DNA of 64,000 nt from Loripinus fragilis (Eukaryota > Mollusca > Bivalvia > Lucinida > Lucinidae): NCBI GenBank assembly GCA_964019695.1, contig OZ026524.1, positions 22,093,656 to 22,157,655 of the forward strand, read 5' to 3'. Below are positions 10,514 to 21,919 of the stretch, one piece after another (the stretch's first letter is position 1; every line of letters begins with the position of its first letter). Both the position numbers and the translations under genes were made by a program. The notes under the pieces were generated by a model. That model was not told the origin of the DNA and did not search any database. It saw only the letters and a list, made by a program, of their open reading frames with translations.

Positions 10514-11863
10514 TACGAGGGTCATTTGGAAAGTTCTTAGCATGGTCTTTTATCTCAGTAGCCGATTTACAAACCCTATCATGTTTGGTATCATTTTAAA
10601 GAGCTATCTTTTTTCTATGTTATGGTACAAATTTCATGAGGATATTATAATGCAGACAGGAAAAATATTGTTATGAATACATGTACTGTTTGTATACTGG
10701 AAAACGCAAAATTTCAGTGGAAAGTATGTCATTTTACCTTTTGAAAAGTGTGCAGAACATTCACATTTGTTCATGAAATAAGATAATTTTGTACCAATTT
10801 GTAGGCCACAATCTGGTATAGTTATTATACAATTGATGTCCGAGTTGGATGTTTCTAATAACTAAATACCGGAACAGCAATACCTAAACTGTGTCGAAAG
10901 CAAAGCAGTGCGCTAGTTTTTTCGACTAAAAATCGCATGTCAGAATGCATATATTTTGAAAACATATAACCGACAGTAGTTTGAAAATGCTGTGCATTGG
11001 TATTTTTGTCAAGCACAGTTTATGCTCTTAGTATTGAAACCAAAATAAAATTTTGTAAACCAGAACAAAGGGAAGATAACTCGTATAATCTTTCCAAGGG
11101 CAGAGTAAGTTTAGCTATAAGTTGACGTTCTGGCTCATTCAAATTGAAAAACGTGGCAAACAAAAAAGTAAAAATACCTTGAGAGTAGAAATCAATCAAT
11201 TCAATGATGGTTAATGCGAACCATGAGAATTTCTTATGACATCGACAAATTGTGAGGGGTTAAGTTACCCCACCCACTTCTGTAAAAGTAGGGGTAGTGT
11301 TATTAGGAATTATTTTCTTGAATACAGAACTAAACAAGCCACACTTTTTGCGTGACGAAATGATTTTTATGCATTGTTTGCTACAAATAAAGCAAAACAT
11401 ATACTCAGTAGGCATTTTACGCGCTCCTGTTGTGACACAATTTATAGTAAAAGTATAAAGAAATTTCGAAAAAAGTCCCATTTTTGAAAGTTTACCATTT
11501 CTCTATTAGTCAACATTTTTCAAATGTAAAGATGGTGGTAGTGCAAGCAGTGATCGCATGATATATTCTAATAAAAAATAAGTTGGCATCGACTCGTTAA
11601 TATGTCAAATCATGATCGCAAACAAGGTCCCCAATTTTCCTTCGCTTTTTCCAAGTATTTTGCTTAAAATTTCCGCCAGTATATAAACGCCTACTCACTT
11701 TGAGCATGCGCTGTACGTGCACGCCAAGACCTTTTTCGACAACAATCAAACCATCAAGTAGCCGTTGAATTCTAGTTTCCAAAAATGTATTATTTGATAG
11801 TATTTTATCAATGCATTGTGAAGTTATGATGCCGTGCTAAGAACTTTCCAAATGACCCTCGTA
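10514..11863. mobile_element. Mariner-type TIR element, 1.35 kb, inserted in the retroelement
   Basis: The terminal inverted repeats are ~30 bases long. The left end begins TACGAGGGTCATTTGGAAAG and continues TTCTTAGC; the right end is its reverse complement, with only small differences at the inner edge. Both ends carry the TA expected of IS630/Tc1/mariner elements. The length suits a mariner, but I find no transposase frame longer than ~73 codons and no recognisable catalytic motif, so it is degenerate or non-autonomous. Its insertion splits a Penelope-like reading frame that can be followed on both sides. Confidence 0.8.
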
Positions 11864-12176
11864 TTTAACAATTAACTCTGAGTGTCTGTGGTAGAATTTA
11901 GAAAATGCTTTTCGAATTTTATGATATCTATAACCTTGTTTTAATAATTTAGCAGTTAAAAATAAGTTTCTGTAGTTGAAGTCATCAACATTAGAGCACA
12001 CTCTAGCAAAACGAATAAGGTGAGAAATATATACACCATAGGAAGGAGAGCGAGGAACATCTCCATCAAGAAATGGGAAATTTACTATTTCAAAATTAAA
12101 ATCATCCCATTTATCATAAATTTTAGAAGAAACTATGCCATTTGTTATTGACAAGTTCAAGTCCAAAAACGGATTT

Positions 12177-12412
12177 AAAATTTGCGATGTATGTTTTTGC
12201 TGCAAACTTGACCTGGTCATTGCTAGTTATTTTTATTTCCGACCACAAAAAATGTTCACACCCAATTATCAGTCATTGCACCCAATAACACGACCATTTC
12301 TTCAACGAAATTGTAAATATATTGCTTATTCGATCCAATATAACAACAGATTGGCATCAAAACATTCACAACGAGTGCAAAACTGGGTGTCATACTTTTG
12401 GATCAGAGCCAT
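12177..12412 (+). repeat. Repeat CF, right half of interrupted copy
   Basis: Matches 8839-9075 (AAATTTGCGATGTATG, later TTGACCTGGTCATTGCTAG, ending ACTGGGTGTCATACTTTTG). Together with 9475-9683 it reconstructs one CF copy. Confidence 0.8.
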
Positions 12413-13194
12413 CAAGGCTTTTAGAGCCAATCATTATGTAATTTAAACGATAAAATGTTTTTTTTTTTAAATTATTTTTGAATGTTTGTGACTTTTCAGT
12501 ATAGAGAGAAACCAATTGGAACTGTACTGTATCCTAACCGTTGTGGTGTAACTTAAATTAAACACCAATATTGTTTGCAGATACAATAAATCTTCATGCA
12601 CATTTAATTTAGTTTTTATTGCATTGAATGTTGGAAATTAAACTGAATCAAAATGTCCTTCAATTGTTTTTCTGTATATAGTGGCAATACAAACATTGAT
12701 TTAGGCCTATTTGTTTCTAAAGTACACCTATAAACGTCGTATTTGTTTAGTCCTTGATAATAAAACTTAAAGTCTTTTCTCTTTTAGATCTTGTCAGGAT
12801 GTCTCTGTTGGCCACATAACAGAATGTCTACTTTAAAGGAACGTGCAAAATAATGGACATTAAACAATATTGGCAATATTGTGTGATGGCCTGGGTTCAA
12901 ATTACAAAGCCTCTGTAAAGTTAGGTACTATCTTAGCTAAGTATTGATATTTCACCATGATATCATCTTAAATGCGTAGTATTTTGCCATATATGGTCAA
13001 AGATGTCAAAGTGAACTACAGAATACATAAAGCGATTTTGATATTAACATTTTTGAAACGTTTTTTTTTTCGTATCCTAAAAAACCAATACTAAGATCGT
13101 TTTTAACTTTAAGAAGGTATTGCAATTTTGGGCCCTGACCGCTATTTGTATATTTTCATGCAAGATAGATATTATAAGAATCTGTCATGAGTTT
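12413..13194. other. No gene seen
   Basis: AT-rich sequence without a frame or clear repeat structure. A short block near 12,520-12,540 is an inverted partial match to part of CF (GGATACAGTAC), suggesting further decay products of that repeat. Confidence 0.4.
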
Positions 13195-13304
13195 GAGGGT
13201 AGGATAGAAAAATCCATCCCCAGGAATAGTGATTGGCATCAAAATACTTGTCGAGTGATACATAACGGTGATCCTTAGGGGACAGATTTTTCTATCCCAT
13301 CCTC
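13195..13304. repeat. Inverted repeat with 27-base arms
   Basis: Arms at 13195-13221 and 13278-13304 are inverted copies with about four mismatches; the core is ATAGAAAAATC / GATTTTTCTAT. The 56-base spacer contains no recognisable feature. It may be a small foldback element. Confidence 0.6.
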
Positions 13305-13816
13305 ACACAATTAATGGATTCCTTTTCTTGCTCACCATTTAATACTGAATTTTTGTTTTCAAAAAAGGTTTCCAGAAATTCTTAAATACGCTGGGATGCG
13401 CAAGACTAATAGTTTGTCCAGCTAGATAACTATCATTTTGGCCAGGAAAAATGCAGCTGGTTTGTTTTAAACTTTATCACATGACGTCGTGTCTGGGAGT
13501 TATATAACGCCATGCAATAAAATCGATAAACCACTAGTGGGTTTCAAATTTTGTCACGTAGCGCCATGATGTCGATTACAACGTTACGTATGAGATGGCA
13601 AATTTTGATGTTTTCGCGCCAAAAATGCAATTTTTAAGTAGCTTTAATGTCATGTGACAAACAGAATATAACATGTATGCTCCTGTTTTATTGAATTTAT
13701 GAAATTCGTTGCAAAAAGGCGATAAAATGCTCAGCAAATCTTGTATTTATCTCTTATCACCTACTCGTTAAATAAATTGAATAAAACATGGGCACTCATG
13801 TAAAATCCTCTATATA
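13305..13816. other. No gene seen
   Basis: AT-rich, non-coding; no repeat pair identified apart from a sequence at about 13,680-13,800 (TTTTATTGAATTTATgAAA) similar to one near 35,690-35,740. Confidence 0.35.
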
Positions 13817-14743
13817 TACTGAACAATAGCGACAACGCTACACTACAAGTATCTATATTTTGTGAGAAAGTATTGGACAAAAGTAATTACTAAAGCTTAA
13901 TAATGTTTTCCAGACGTCTAGCAAACGATTCGGCGAAACTCCACCAATGTTTCTCGAATTATGTCTGAGTTATGCTCCGTTAAGTGTTTAAAGCTTTATT
14001 CACTGAATTTTGCTATTGCGCATTCGTATATTCAAATTGTTTGTCTTATCAAAATTGGTCATATTTGTATTGTATAAAAATACAAGAAAACTGACCAATC
14101 ACTCGAAACAAGCTCAGAAATTAATCTTAAATTTACCAAGTTGGTAAAACATTGAAAATTATCTCCCTTTGACAAAAAACAAATAGGGAATATTGAATGT
14201 TTGGTAATCTTCGATTTATTACGATTTTCGATAATTTTCTTTTGCCAAATCAGACAGGCCTCTCAGCACATTGTTTCTACAATTTCTCGACTAGTAACGA
14301 TTTCATACAAAGATGCAACAACACATTGATTTTCCTATGGAGATTTCAGTGTTAAAGTTTCAAACTTGGAAATTTAATGGAAATCCCGCTTTTTAAGATT
14401 GCTTTTCTAAACGATCAAAACACACTTGAGATAAGTCATTCACATTTCTGGTTGTCACATGTCTAGACGACCATTTAGTGCAGTCGGATCTCGTAGGTAG
14501 TGGACTTCTGAAGGCATAAACTGTGTGAAATTTCTGTTCAAATTTGCAATCTGAAAATTTTACCCCTGTCACATTTAAATGGTTTTCATGTGTTTCCTCA
14601 TGACACTATCCGTATGACTTTTACTGTTATGCATTACCCAGTATTTGAACATTAAGACACACTTTCATTTGCATTTTGGGTTGCATAATTTTGTATATAG
14701 ATGGCAAACAATTCAGGTGTAGCGTTTTCATTTTTGTTCAGTA
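13817..14743 (-). mobile_element. Mariner-type MITE family D, complete copy
   Basis: The 927-bp element is bounded by ~30-base TIRs. The right end, read inward on the minus strand, is TACTGAACAAAAATGAAAAC followed by GCTACACCTGAA; the left end is TACTGAACAATAGCGACAAC then GCTACACTAC. Both ends carry TA. There is no transposase frame. Partial copies on the opposite strand are at 22875-23549 and, split in two, at 27138-27647 plus 32238-32570, which confirms a transposed family. Confidence 0.8.
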
Positions 14744-14923
14744 CATTGACAATTCCACATAAGTGTATCTTTTATTATGCTTCAATGTATCTACTATTGT
14801 CAACAATCCAGTGTTCATTTTGAGAAAAAAACTTGCAACTTAAGGTTGATGGATAATATTTATATCGTATCAAATTCCTATAGCTGGACAGATCCTTGTT
14901 GTTTTTACATATTACACATCAGT

Positions 14924-15791
14924 TACGAGTGTCAGTCAAAAATAACGGAGCCCTACCTCATACCATTTAAATCAAGTGGACTCATATTAAGATGGTATTT
15001 CATTGCAATTACATGTCAACTATTCTATAAAGGAAATAATATCTTTGGGTAGGCTATTTGAACTGATTGCTAGGCAACAGAATATGGCTTGTCGAATGGG
15101 CGCGTTCACGCTGTAATACCTCGATATCTAAGCGTTGTTATGGAAACATTAACGTTTAGTATTGTTTTATTCACTGTTGATTTATACCCATCAAATGTAT
15201 CTATTCAGATTAACAGAAAAAAACTGACACCAAATTTAAGACTAGCAAGGGCTCTGATCAGTCTGCGCGTATGCGCAGGCTGTTCTGAGCCTTTGCTGGT
15301 CGCATATACCACATTGTTGGGAATCTCATGTCAAACTCATATAAAGTTTCTTGTTTCAAATGCCAAATTTGGTTTTATTGGCAACACAATCATCGTGTAT
15401 TCGAAAAATTGTGGAATTTCACTTGTTTTGTTGCTAGGAAACGCGTGCAATCAGTGTTCACCTGAACAATTACGAATTAAGAATATTGAGAAGACAACAC
15501 GATGTATAACATTCAAAGTAATGCCATATATACCTTTCACAAAAACTGTCAACACACTAGTTTTTTTAAGTCATAATGTATATTCCTTGTGGACAAGGTC
15601 AAAAACGCATCAATCTGACTGACAATCTTCAGTTGCCTAGCAACCAGAAAAGAAGCTTCACTGGTGTAATTATTAAGTGTCAAAACATCTGTGACATATT
15701 ATACTTATTAAAGATAATCTCATTTATTGTCTACAATGCGAAGCTAAAATGTTATGAGGCAGGGCTCAGTTGTTTTTGACTGATCCTCGTA
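14924..15791. mobile_element. Mariner-type MITE family M, copy 1 (868 bp)
   Basis: TIRs of about 34 bases: left TACGAGTGTCAGTCAAAAAT, right the inverse of TACGAGGATCAGTCAAAAAC. Both then share a AACNGAGCCCT core and have TA ends. Open frames of 91 and 177 codons inside (14777-15052, 15089-15622) show no domain and cross low-complexity DNA, so they are not called. Bases 15241-15345 are a separate dispersed motif containing GCTCTGATCAGTCTGCGCGT, which recurs near 21001. Confidence 0.8.
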
Positions 15792-16298
15792 TATGATGAT
15801 AACTTCTTTGGAAGATAATCTTTGTATTTATTTCGTTTATATTTCATGGTAAATAGACGAACATAGATAAGCAGTAAATGCATTTGAAATGCGATTTACT
15901 CGGTGTAAGCATTCAACAGCATGTAAGAGGGCTTTATCACATTGCGAATCTAAAGCCCTTTATATACTGGAAACCTCTAAACGTGTGGTTTGGCAAACAG
16001 CGAAGACTTGGATGAAATGCAGCATGATGCTGCATTTAATCAGGGTCTGCACTGTTTGCTAATATTAAAAAAAAAACAACATTCAGGGACAAAGCTACAT
16101 CAAGGTAGAGAAAATTCTACATGTGATCCATTTAAGTACACAATGGAAAGTCCCATACTTAATGCATCAATATCTAATGGAAAATCCATCAGAATACAAA
16201 GGGCTAATAACTGAATATCTGTGGACTAGAAAAGCACCAGAAATTATAAAGATGTTTTAACCAAAATCTCCTCACAGCTTTCAACCATACATGGTTCA

Positions 16299-17180
16299 TA
16301 CGGGGGTCAGTCAAAAATAACTGAGAGTTGGTTAATATTTTTGGACTGGGTCGGCACTTTTGACGGAAACTTAATACACATATAGAATGAACCTTCGTGC
16401 TTCGTTGCATATAGAAGTTGACGTCTTATCACCTTAACTGTGTTGTTGCTAGGCAACCGAAAACCGTCTCTCAGCGATGTGCGCTCGCACTGACGCATTT
16501 CTGACTAAGCAACCATGCATTTAAAATCATTTCAAATCTAAAACAGTATAAAAACATCCTTTTTATCTCGCCATTTGCATCAAACAATGTGTTAGCAATG
16601 TTTTGAAATAGTGTAATAGAAACTAAATGCATTTCATGCAATGTTTATTGCCTAGCAACCAAATTCGATGGAAATTTTATTTTTTTAACAAAAACACCAG
16701 ATTTTGTTGCTATGGGAACCGATTATTTTTTATGAATATTGAAGATATGCATTCACCTATTAAAATTAGAATGGTCATATGATATGATACTTAGTTAATG
16801 ATTTTGCTCTAGAATGAACCGTTATCTGTGGGTGGGGTATATTTGGGGGTAAAATTTTCTGAAATTTCATATAATTTTCCTTTTATTTGTGGGATAAAAT
16901 TCTAACGCTTCAGTTACAGTTGTTGCACTTTACAAAATATATTCAAACACTTTCTTTTGTATAGTGTTTCCATGGCAACATTTTAAACCAGCGTGAACGC
17001 ATAACGATATTTCACATTCTTCGGTTGATTAGCAACAGCATTCTATACTTTGCATGGTCTTGTATATTGTATATTCTGATAAAGGACAGTTAATTGCATA
17101 CATGTGCTAAATTTGCTTAGTGAGCGTTAGACTGCGTAAGAGATATGGATCAACTCTGAGTTATTTTGACTGACCCCGTA
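16299..17180. mobile_element. Mariner-type MITE family M, copy 2 (882 bp)
   Basis: TIRs: left TACGGGGGTCAGTCAAAAAT, right the inverse of TACGGGGTCAGTCAAAATAA, with a shared CTSAGAGTTG inner part. It matches the copy at 14924 at the ends. Internally, in opposite orientation, it shares GCGTTCACGCTG and CCATGGAAACA-like blocks. No transposase. The sequence between copies 1 and 2 (15792-16298) holds only short dispersed repeat pieces (for example GCAGCATGATGCTGCATTTA). Confidence 0.75.
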
Positions 17181-17611
17181 AATTCCATTTTACCACAGAC
17201 TCAGAGGATGGATGGACAACTTGTCTACCCTTTTCAACTTGCTTTTCAAAAGCCAACAAGGTTTTCAAAAACTGACATATTCTAGCTCAGCATTGTTACT
17301 CAAACAATTGTAAATAAAATCATGTTATTAATGATACCTGTCATTTTTCTTCAAACAACCTTCTGCTCTCAAATTCTTGAGAACATTGGCCTTATTGAGT
17401 AGATTTGATTAATTTTCACGTGTTTCAGATTGCATTTAGGCCAAATAAAATGATCTGTGTTTAAGGCGTAAATTTACTGGTGTAACCTATGGGTTTTTCA
17501 GGTTTTCTGGAAACAAATTTACAATTTCATGCAAAATGCATAAAATTATACTTTTTTTTCCAGAAAAGAAAATGATTTAAAATATGTCTGCCTGCCCTAC
17601 ACTACCAACTT

Positions 17612-18010
17612 CGCCACACGTAAAATCATATAATTATTGTATGATTCTAATATGAAAACTTTTATATAGTACTTGTTAAAAGGCAGTCGCGTGTGGATAA
17701 TACAAAACAGATAATATAATTCTTATATGAGGTTGATATAATTTTTACGTAAATTGAAATACATATGATAATCATATGATACGGATAAGCATTTTCACAC
17801 AATAATGATATAATAATTATTTGAAATTCATATGATTGACCTTTTATATAATATTATATGTGTGTCTTTATGTAAAATTTATATAAAAGGCAAACACATG
17901 TGAATGACGTGTATTGTGCAGTATATGTTTTCTTATTTACAAATGAGAATTATATAGGATTAATATGAGAATTATATATAAAGTAATTTATATAAGAATG
18001 ACGTGTGGCA
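17612..18010. mobile_element. AT-rich MITE with GCCACACGT ends
   Basis: Ends CGCCACACGTAAAATCATAT and (inverted) GCCACACGTCATTCTTATAT bracket ~400 bases that are almost entirely AT-rich. Internal copies of CACACGT/ACACATG-type words and of TATATAAT blocks suggest subterminal repeats. No coding capacity. Confidence 0.6.
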
Positions 18011-18206
18011 AAATTGGCTTAGTACAATAATTTTTCAGACCCGTAACCCAAAATACACTGATCTTTTTTATTTGGTCTAAGTTATAAAATAAACTTGCGA
18101 ACAGGGTTTGGGCATATTGGTTTCCTGGTTTTGGCCAGAGTGCATGCATGCAACTTACTTGATTAAATGCAGCAGAATATGGCACTTGATCAACGTCTGC
18201 TTTGCT

Positions 18207-19450
18207 ACACCCACTTTTACTTACTAAAATGGGTATATCAATTAGTACTGTTGTCCGTCTGTATGTCTATCCGTCCATACGTGAATACGTCAGCCCAACA
18301 GGTTTCGTATAATTGTACCTCCTCGTTCAAAAATCTTTGGACGTAGCAATTTTAAACGCAGTAGGGTTCCAGGGTACAGGACAACGTTTCGCTTGACATT
18401 GACCCTACAGATCAAGGTCAAATTAAAAAAATATATATATTTCCTTATATTTACATTTCCACTGCGAGTCTTAAAATGAACCTCTACATTTGAGATGTGG
18501 TTCATACCTTCATGAACAAATCGATTGAAGCAATACCCACTTACGCGCCATTTGAGCGGGCTAACGTCAAGTCCATCCAATAACGTTGCTTGTTTACTGA
18601 CGTTTGCGTGACGTTGAACACGTATCGCCATGACGTTAAGCGCGGAAATTTGGCGTTTTGGCTGTTCCGATTCCTACGTTATGTCTGATTTAATTCAAAA
18701 TATCTGGAAAACCAGCCAAGTTAGGTGAAAATTGAAAATTGATACTTGACTGATAATATAAAATGTAAATATAAGCAATAAATTCAATTTTTGGAAGGTT
18801 CATGGAATCATGAATACTTCGGGTATCTTGCAAAGTTTCGGGCTTCACTTACTTTGCAAGAGACCCGAAGTATTCATGATTCTATGAACCTTCAAAAAAT
18901 CGAATTCATTTCTTAAGTAAACGCATCTCCTTCAAAACAATTGGAAGTACCAACTTCAAACGTTGCATGTGCATAGGTTTCATAATGTTGAGTTTACTGG
19001 ACAATGCATTCGACCCTGACCCAATTGCCAAGGTCAAAAGTAAAATTGTTTTTCTTTTAAATGCATCTTCTAAACTGTTGGACGAAGCACAATCAAATTT
19101 TACATGTAAATATGTCATATGATGTATAAGATACTTGGAAACGTCTCGTGTTATGTTTATTCCTATGTCAAAGGTCGAATAATGTATTTGCTTGCAAATG
19201 CCTCTCTTTCTAAAACTTTTGACATAGCAACTTCAAACTTTGTAGATGCATAGGTTGCATGGTGTAGAGGTGTCATGTGACCTTGACGCCAAGGTCAAGG
19301 CTAATTGCAAAGGGCAAATAATATTTTTCTTGTAAATGCATCTACTCCTAAATTATTGGACTTCAAATTTTCATAGGTAACATGATGTAGAGGGTACTGG
19401 GTAACGTTTGATGTGAAATTGACACTAAAGTCAAAGGTAAAAAAGCTGGT
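18207..19450 (+). mobile_element. Palindrome + CCGTC tract + ~200-bp tandem units
   Basis: It begins with a palindrome (ACCCACTTTTACTTACTAAA then ATGGGT, 18209-18234) and a CCGTCTG/CCGTCC-rich tract (18253-18281). About four diverged ~200-base units follow, recognisable by GTAAATGCATCT, GACATAGCAACTTCAAA, CATAGGTTGCATGRTGTAGA and ACCTTGAC..AAGGTCAA. A hairpin at 18781-18906 interrupts the array. The arrangement is the same as at 29104 and, inverted, at 37165, though the unit sequences differ. No protein is encoded. It resembles non-autonomous Helentron/'pearl'-type elements of bivalves; this is an inference from architecture. Confidence 0.55.
18781..18906. repeat. Near-perfect hairpin, 55-base arms
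   Basis: Arms 18781-18835 and 18852-18906 differ at only about five of 55 positions, separated by 16 bases. The inner stem carries TCATGAATACTTCGGGT. The high arm identity indicates a young foldback or recent repair product. It lies inside the ~200-bp tandem region. Confidence 0.85.
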
Positions 19451-19863
19451 ATTTGTGTTGGTGTACCATCGACTGCAGCCCAGTTGTCTCTGAAACCACT
19501 GGTCTTAGAGCCTTGTTTTATGCAGCATGGTCAAGTGATCTTCTTTCCAATTTATTCAAATGATGGCACCCCAGGATTCCAACAAATACCTATATGTATC
19601 TAAGAAGCTTTAAGCAAATACTCAATTGAGCTTAAGTTTATTTTTAATCAAATAAGCAGACAACCAGAAAACATGCAAAATCACGCCAGCATGCAAAGAG
19701 CTATGTGTTAAGCTTAATAAAATGACTCACTGTAAATTCTGAAATTTTCCAGAAAATTTTATTTTCGCGATTGTTATTAAAATACATGTTTGCGACGTTA
19801 AACATTCGCCACTGGAGCATGATTTACTTAAAGCAGTAAAGAGAAAAGTGACTTTTTTTGCAT

Positions 19864-19929
19864 TTCGCGAGGGTTCATTTTCGCGAAACTTTGTCTCTGC
19901 AAAGTTTCGCGAAAATAAAAACCTCGCGA
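19864..19929. repeat. Hairpin built on TTCGCGA motifs
   Basis: Arms 19864-19893 and 19900-19929 fold around 6 bases; the inner stem is TTTTCGCGAAACTTTG / CAAAGTTTCGCGAAAA. Each arm holds two TCGCGA-type sites. It is a small foldback in otherwise non-coding DNA (19451-20154). Confidence 0.8.
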
Positions 19930-20154
19930 TTTTTGTTCTGAATTTACAATACTGCAGGGTTCACATTGGCTTGAGGTATATGGTAGAAATTGCTTTCCGC
20001 TGTAACTTTTCTGTGATGTTTGAAGATTTATCTCTTTGCATGCTGAATATTTTTATCATGTTTTTGTTGTTGTCTGCTTATTCTTATTTTCAAAATTAAC
20101 CTTTTCATAAAATTCTTCAATGAACATTATCAGAGTGTCAAACAATTTGGATTC

Positions 20155-20466
20155 ATATCAGAGGGTCTGGATGGGGTATAATGATTAGTAAATAATGACC
20201 TTTTTTATAATGAATAGTGAATGATGAGCCAAAAAATAATGAAAAGTGAATAATGAGAGCATAAAAATAATGAATAATCCTATTTTTTTAATGAATTGAA
20301 GAAAAAAATAATGAATAGTGAATAATCAGATTTCTTTGCCATTTTTCTTACCTTTAATGAATAATTAGTCTTATTTTAATGAATAACCCAAAATTTTAAT
20401 GAGATGAATAATGGGCTAAATTTTTAATGAATAGTGAATGCCAGACCCCAATCCAGACCCTCATAT
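20155..20466. mobile_element. MITE made of ATGAATAATG-like cryptic repeats
   Basis: The ends are inverted: AGAGGGTCTGGATGGGG at 20160-20176 and CCCCAATCCAGACCCT at 20446-20461. Between them nearly everything is a degenerate mix of AATGAATAGTGAATAATGA words. Flanking fragments (TGTCAAACAATTTGGA and, right of it, GGTCCTGATCTGGGTCCAA) recur near 60,105-60,185 in another order, so the host site is itself a dispersed repeat. Confidence 0.7.
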
Positions 20467-20689
20467 CGGGAATGACGTCTGAACATTGGTCCTGATCTGG
20501 GTCCAAGCTGCTGGCAAAGGTTATCAGCAGACAGATAGGAATGATTTGGCATAAGCATCCCCTACTCAGCGATTTACATAGCGTTGGACTTCTAGTAGCC
20601 GGATTTATATAAGGGTCATTCTGCTAATGTGGCCTATTACCATCAGAGAACGGTAACAATCCTTAAAGATAATCCTTTTTTGGTATCAC

Positions 20690-20842
20690 CAGCCTAGACG
20701 TGCTTTTGTTTGGATCAATGCTGGCCCCACTGACGACGGTGCTACCTAACACATTGTCATCAGACCTTGCTGTTATCAGTCGGATCTCAAAAATCTCTTC
20801 TTGTTCTGATACATTGTCGTCGTTTAGTTTAACGGTGAAGCT
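20690..20842 (-). CDS. Calx-beta domain exon (ADGRV1- or FREM-like gene, partial)
   Basis: The minus strand has an acceptor (TTTTGTATATTACAG), then 153 bases open in one frame, then a GTGATA donor. The exon is exactly 51 codons, so skipping or repeating it would keep frame. It reads SFTVKLNDDNVSEQEEIFEI, followed by RLITARSDDNVLGSTVV and DPNKSTSRL. The NDDxxxExxExFxIxL pattern is the second half of a Calx-beta repeat, a calcium-binding beta-sandwich found in very large adhesion GPCRs (ADGRV1), FRAS/FREM matrix proteins and Na/Ca exchangers. The LGSTVVSGASIDP stretch seems closest to ADGRV1-type repeats, but this is from memory. No neighbouring exons were recognised in the window, so the gene extends beyond it, has very long introns, or this is an isolated copy. 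Confidence 0.6.
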
Positions 20843-21262
20843 CTGTAATATACAAAATTGAGTCGCGACACGATATTTCCTAAAATGTGGCATTTTGACA
20901 TTAATATGTAGACTGAGATAGCCTGTGCAGCCTCCTTATAAGCTTAGATACTCCAAATACTGTTCAGACAGTAGCTTAGCATTCATAGAATAATCAAGCA
21001 ACTAGCAAAGGCTCTGATCAGATTGCGCATATGCCCCGGCTGGTTTGACCCTTTGCTAGTCGTACATATTACATTGATGGAAATCTCATGTCACGGCTCA
21101 AATATAAATCAGAACCATAATTTTATTTCTTTATTTGTTTTGCATGCTGGGTACGTAGACTCCTTTTAAGCTTAGAACCTCCAAATACTGTATGCCGACT
21201 TACCTTTTTGCTAAATCAACTTATTCAAAACAAAAACTTCTACGCATACCATCAGCATGCCA

Positions 21263-21472
21263 AACAGTTTGTACTCAGATCAGGCCTCCAGGTTATAAAA
21301 CTTGAGTTCATTCTCAGACTCAAAATAAAGCGCAATGATTGGCTGCTTGCGGACACGTGTCTACAAGCAGCCAACCATTGCGCTTTATTTTGAGCCTGAG
21401 ACTGTACTCAAGTTTTATAACCTCAAGACCAGGTCCAACAATATGCCAAGCCTGATCTGAGTACAAACTGTT
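21263..21472. repeat. Long imperfect palindrome, ~95-base arms
   Basis: The outer arms are AACAGTTTGTACTCAGATCA and its inverse at 21453-21472. The middle arms carry TTATAAAACTTGAGT and the inner arms AATAAAGCGCAATGATTGGC with their inverses. The centre is a ~17-base GCGGACACGTGTCTACA loop, itself partly palindromic. The right arm has a ~25-base insert. It is a foldback element without coding capacity. About 21001-21105, just left, is a copy of the GCTCTGATCAG dispersed motif also seen at 15255. Confidence 0.8.
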
Positions 21473-21917
21473 CGCAAAATATGTTAGCAGATAACAAAAT
21501 ATGTCACTAGTGGGACTGTTTTAACCTCATTTGGCCAATGGAATCCTTCATTGCAGTTAGAACATGTAATAGTGGAATGATACATTATCTACTTTTGGGG
21601 AGGGGTAGGGGTTATGGTGGCTTGTTATTTGTTTACTTTTACATTTCTGTCCCTAAAATATTTTTTATCCTAAAAAACTTTGCAGAATCTGGGTTTTCAC
21701 TATTCGGACCTAGTTTTGAAAAATTACCTGCCTCTCTGGTTTGCATAGAGGTGCCATATATGTGTCAGAAATCATGAATTTAATTTTTTTAGTTTTTGTT
21801 CAAAGGACAATGATAAACGCCTGTTCTAATTCTTCATTTCTTGATTGTGAACATGCTTAAAATGACTTTCAATTTTAGAAATTGTGAGTTAGCTTTCGTC
21901 ATTGATTGTTATCAACA

Positions 21918-21919
21918 TC

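Larger units (their letters stand above)
9684..12176 (-). pseudogene. Penelope-like retroelement, 5'-truncated, interrupted
   Basis: Minus-strand reading starts inside the RT C-terminal region at NPFLDLNLSITNG, then KIYDKWDDFNFEIVNFPFL, DVPRSPSYGVYISHLIRFAR and LLKQGYRYHK, reaching ELIVKY at ~11866. A 1350-bp TIR element splits the frame. It resumes at 10513 as NIGLKTLLQQGISEPIFYGD, has one in-frame stop after LVYKFK, continues NFSDQFKKIVKRYIR and NLDIMRQSACLVLN, and ends DSMTAPT with stop codon 10237-10239. The remainder to 9684 is 3' UTR (family B) ending in a CACTTACTATTTTT tail. Assignment to Penelope-like elements rests on RT layout and on a related GIY-YIG fragment at 59693, so the clade is moderately sure. 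It is non-functional. Confidence 0.7.

Noticed and set aside
15089..15622. 177-codon frame as a gene
   Set aside because: It lies wholly inside a TIR-bounded MITE and includes a copy of an unrelated dispersed motif; no domain is recognisable.
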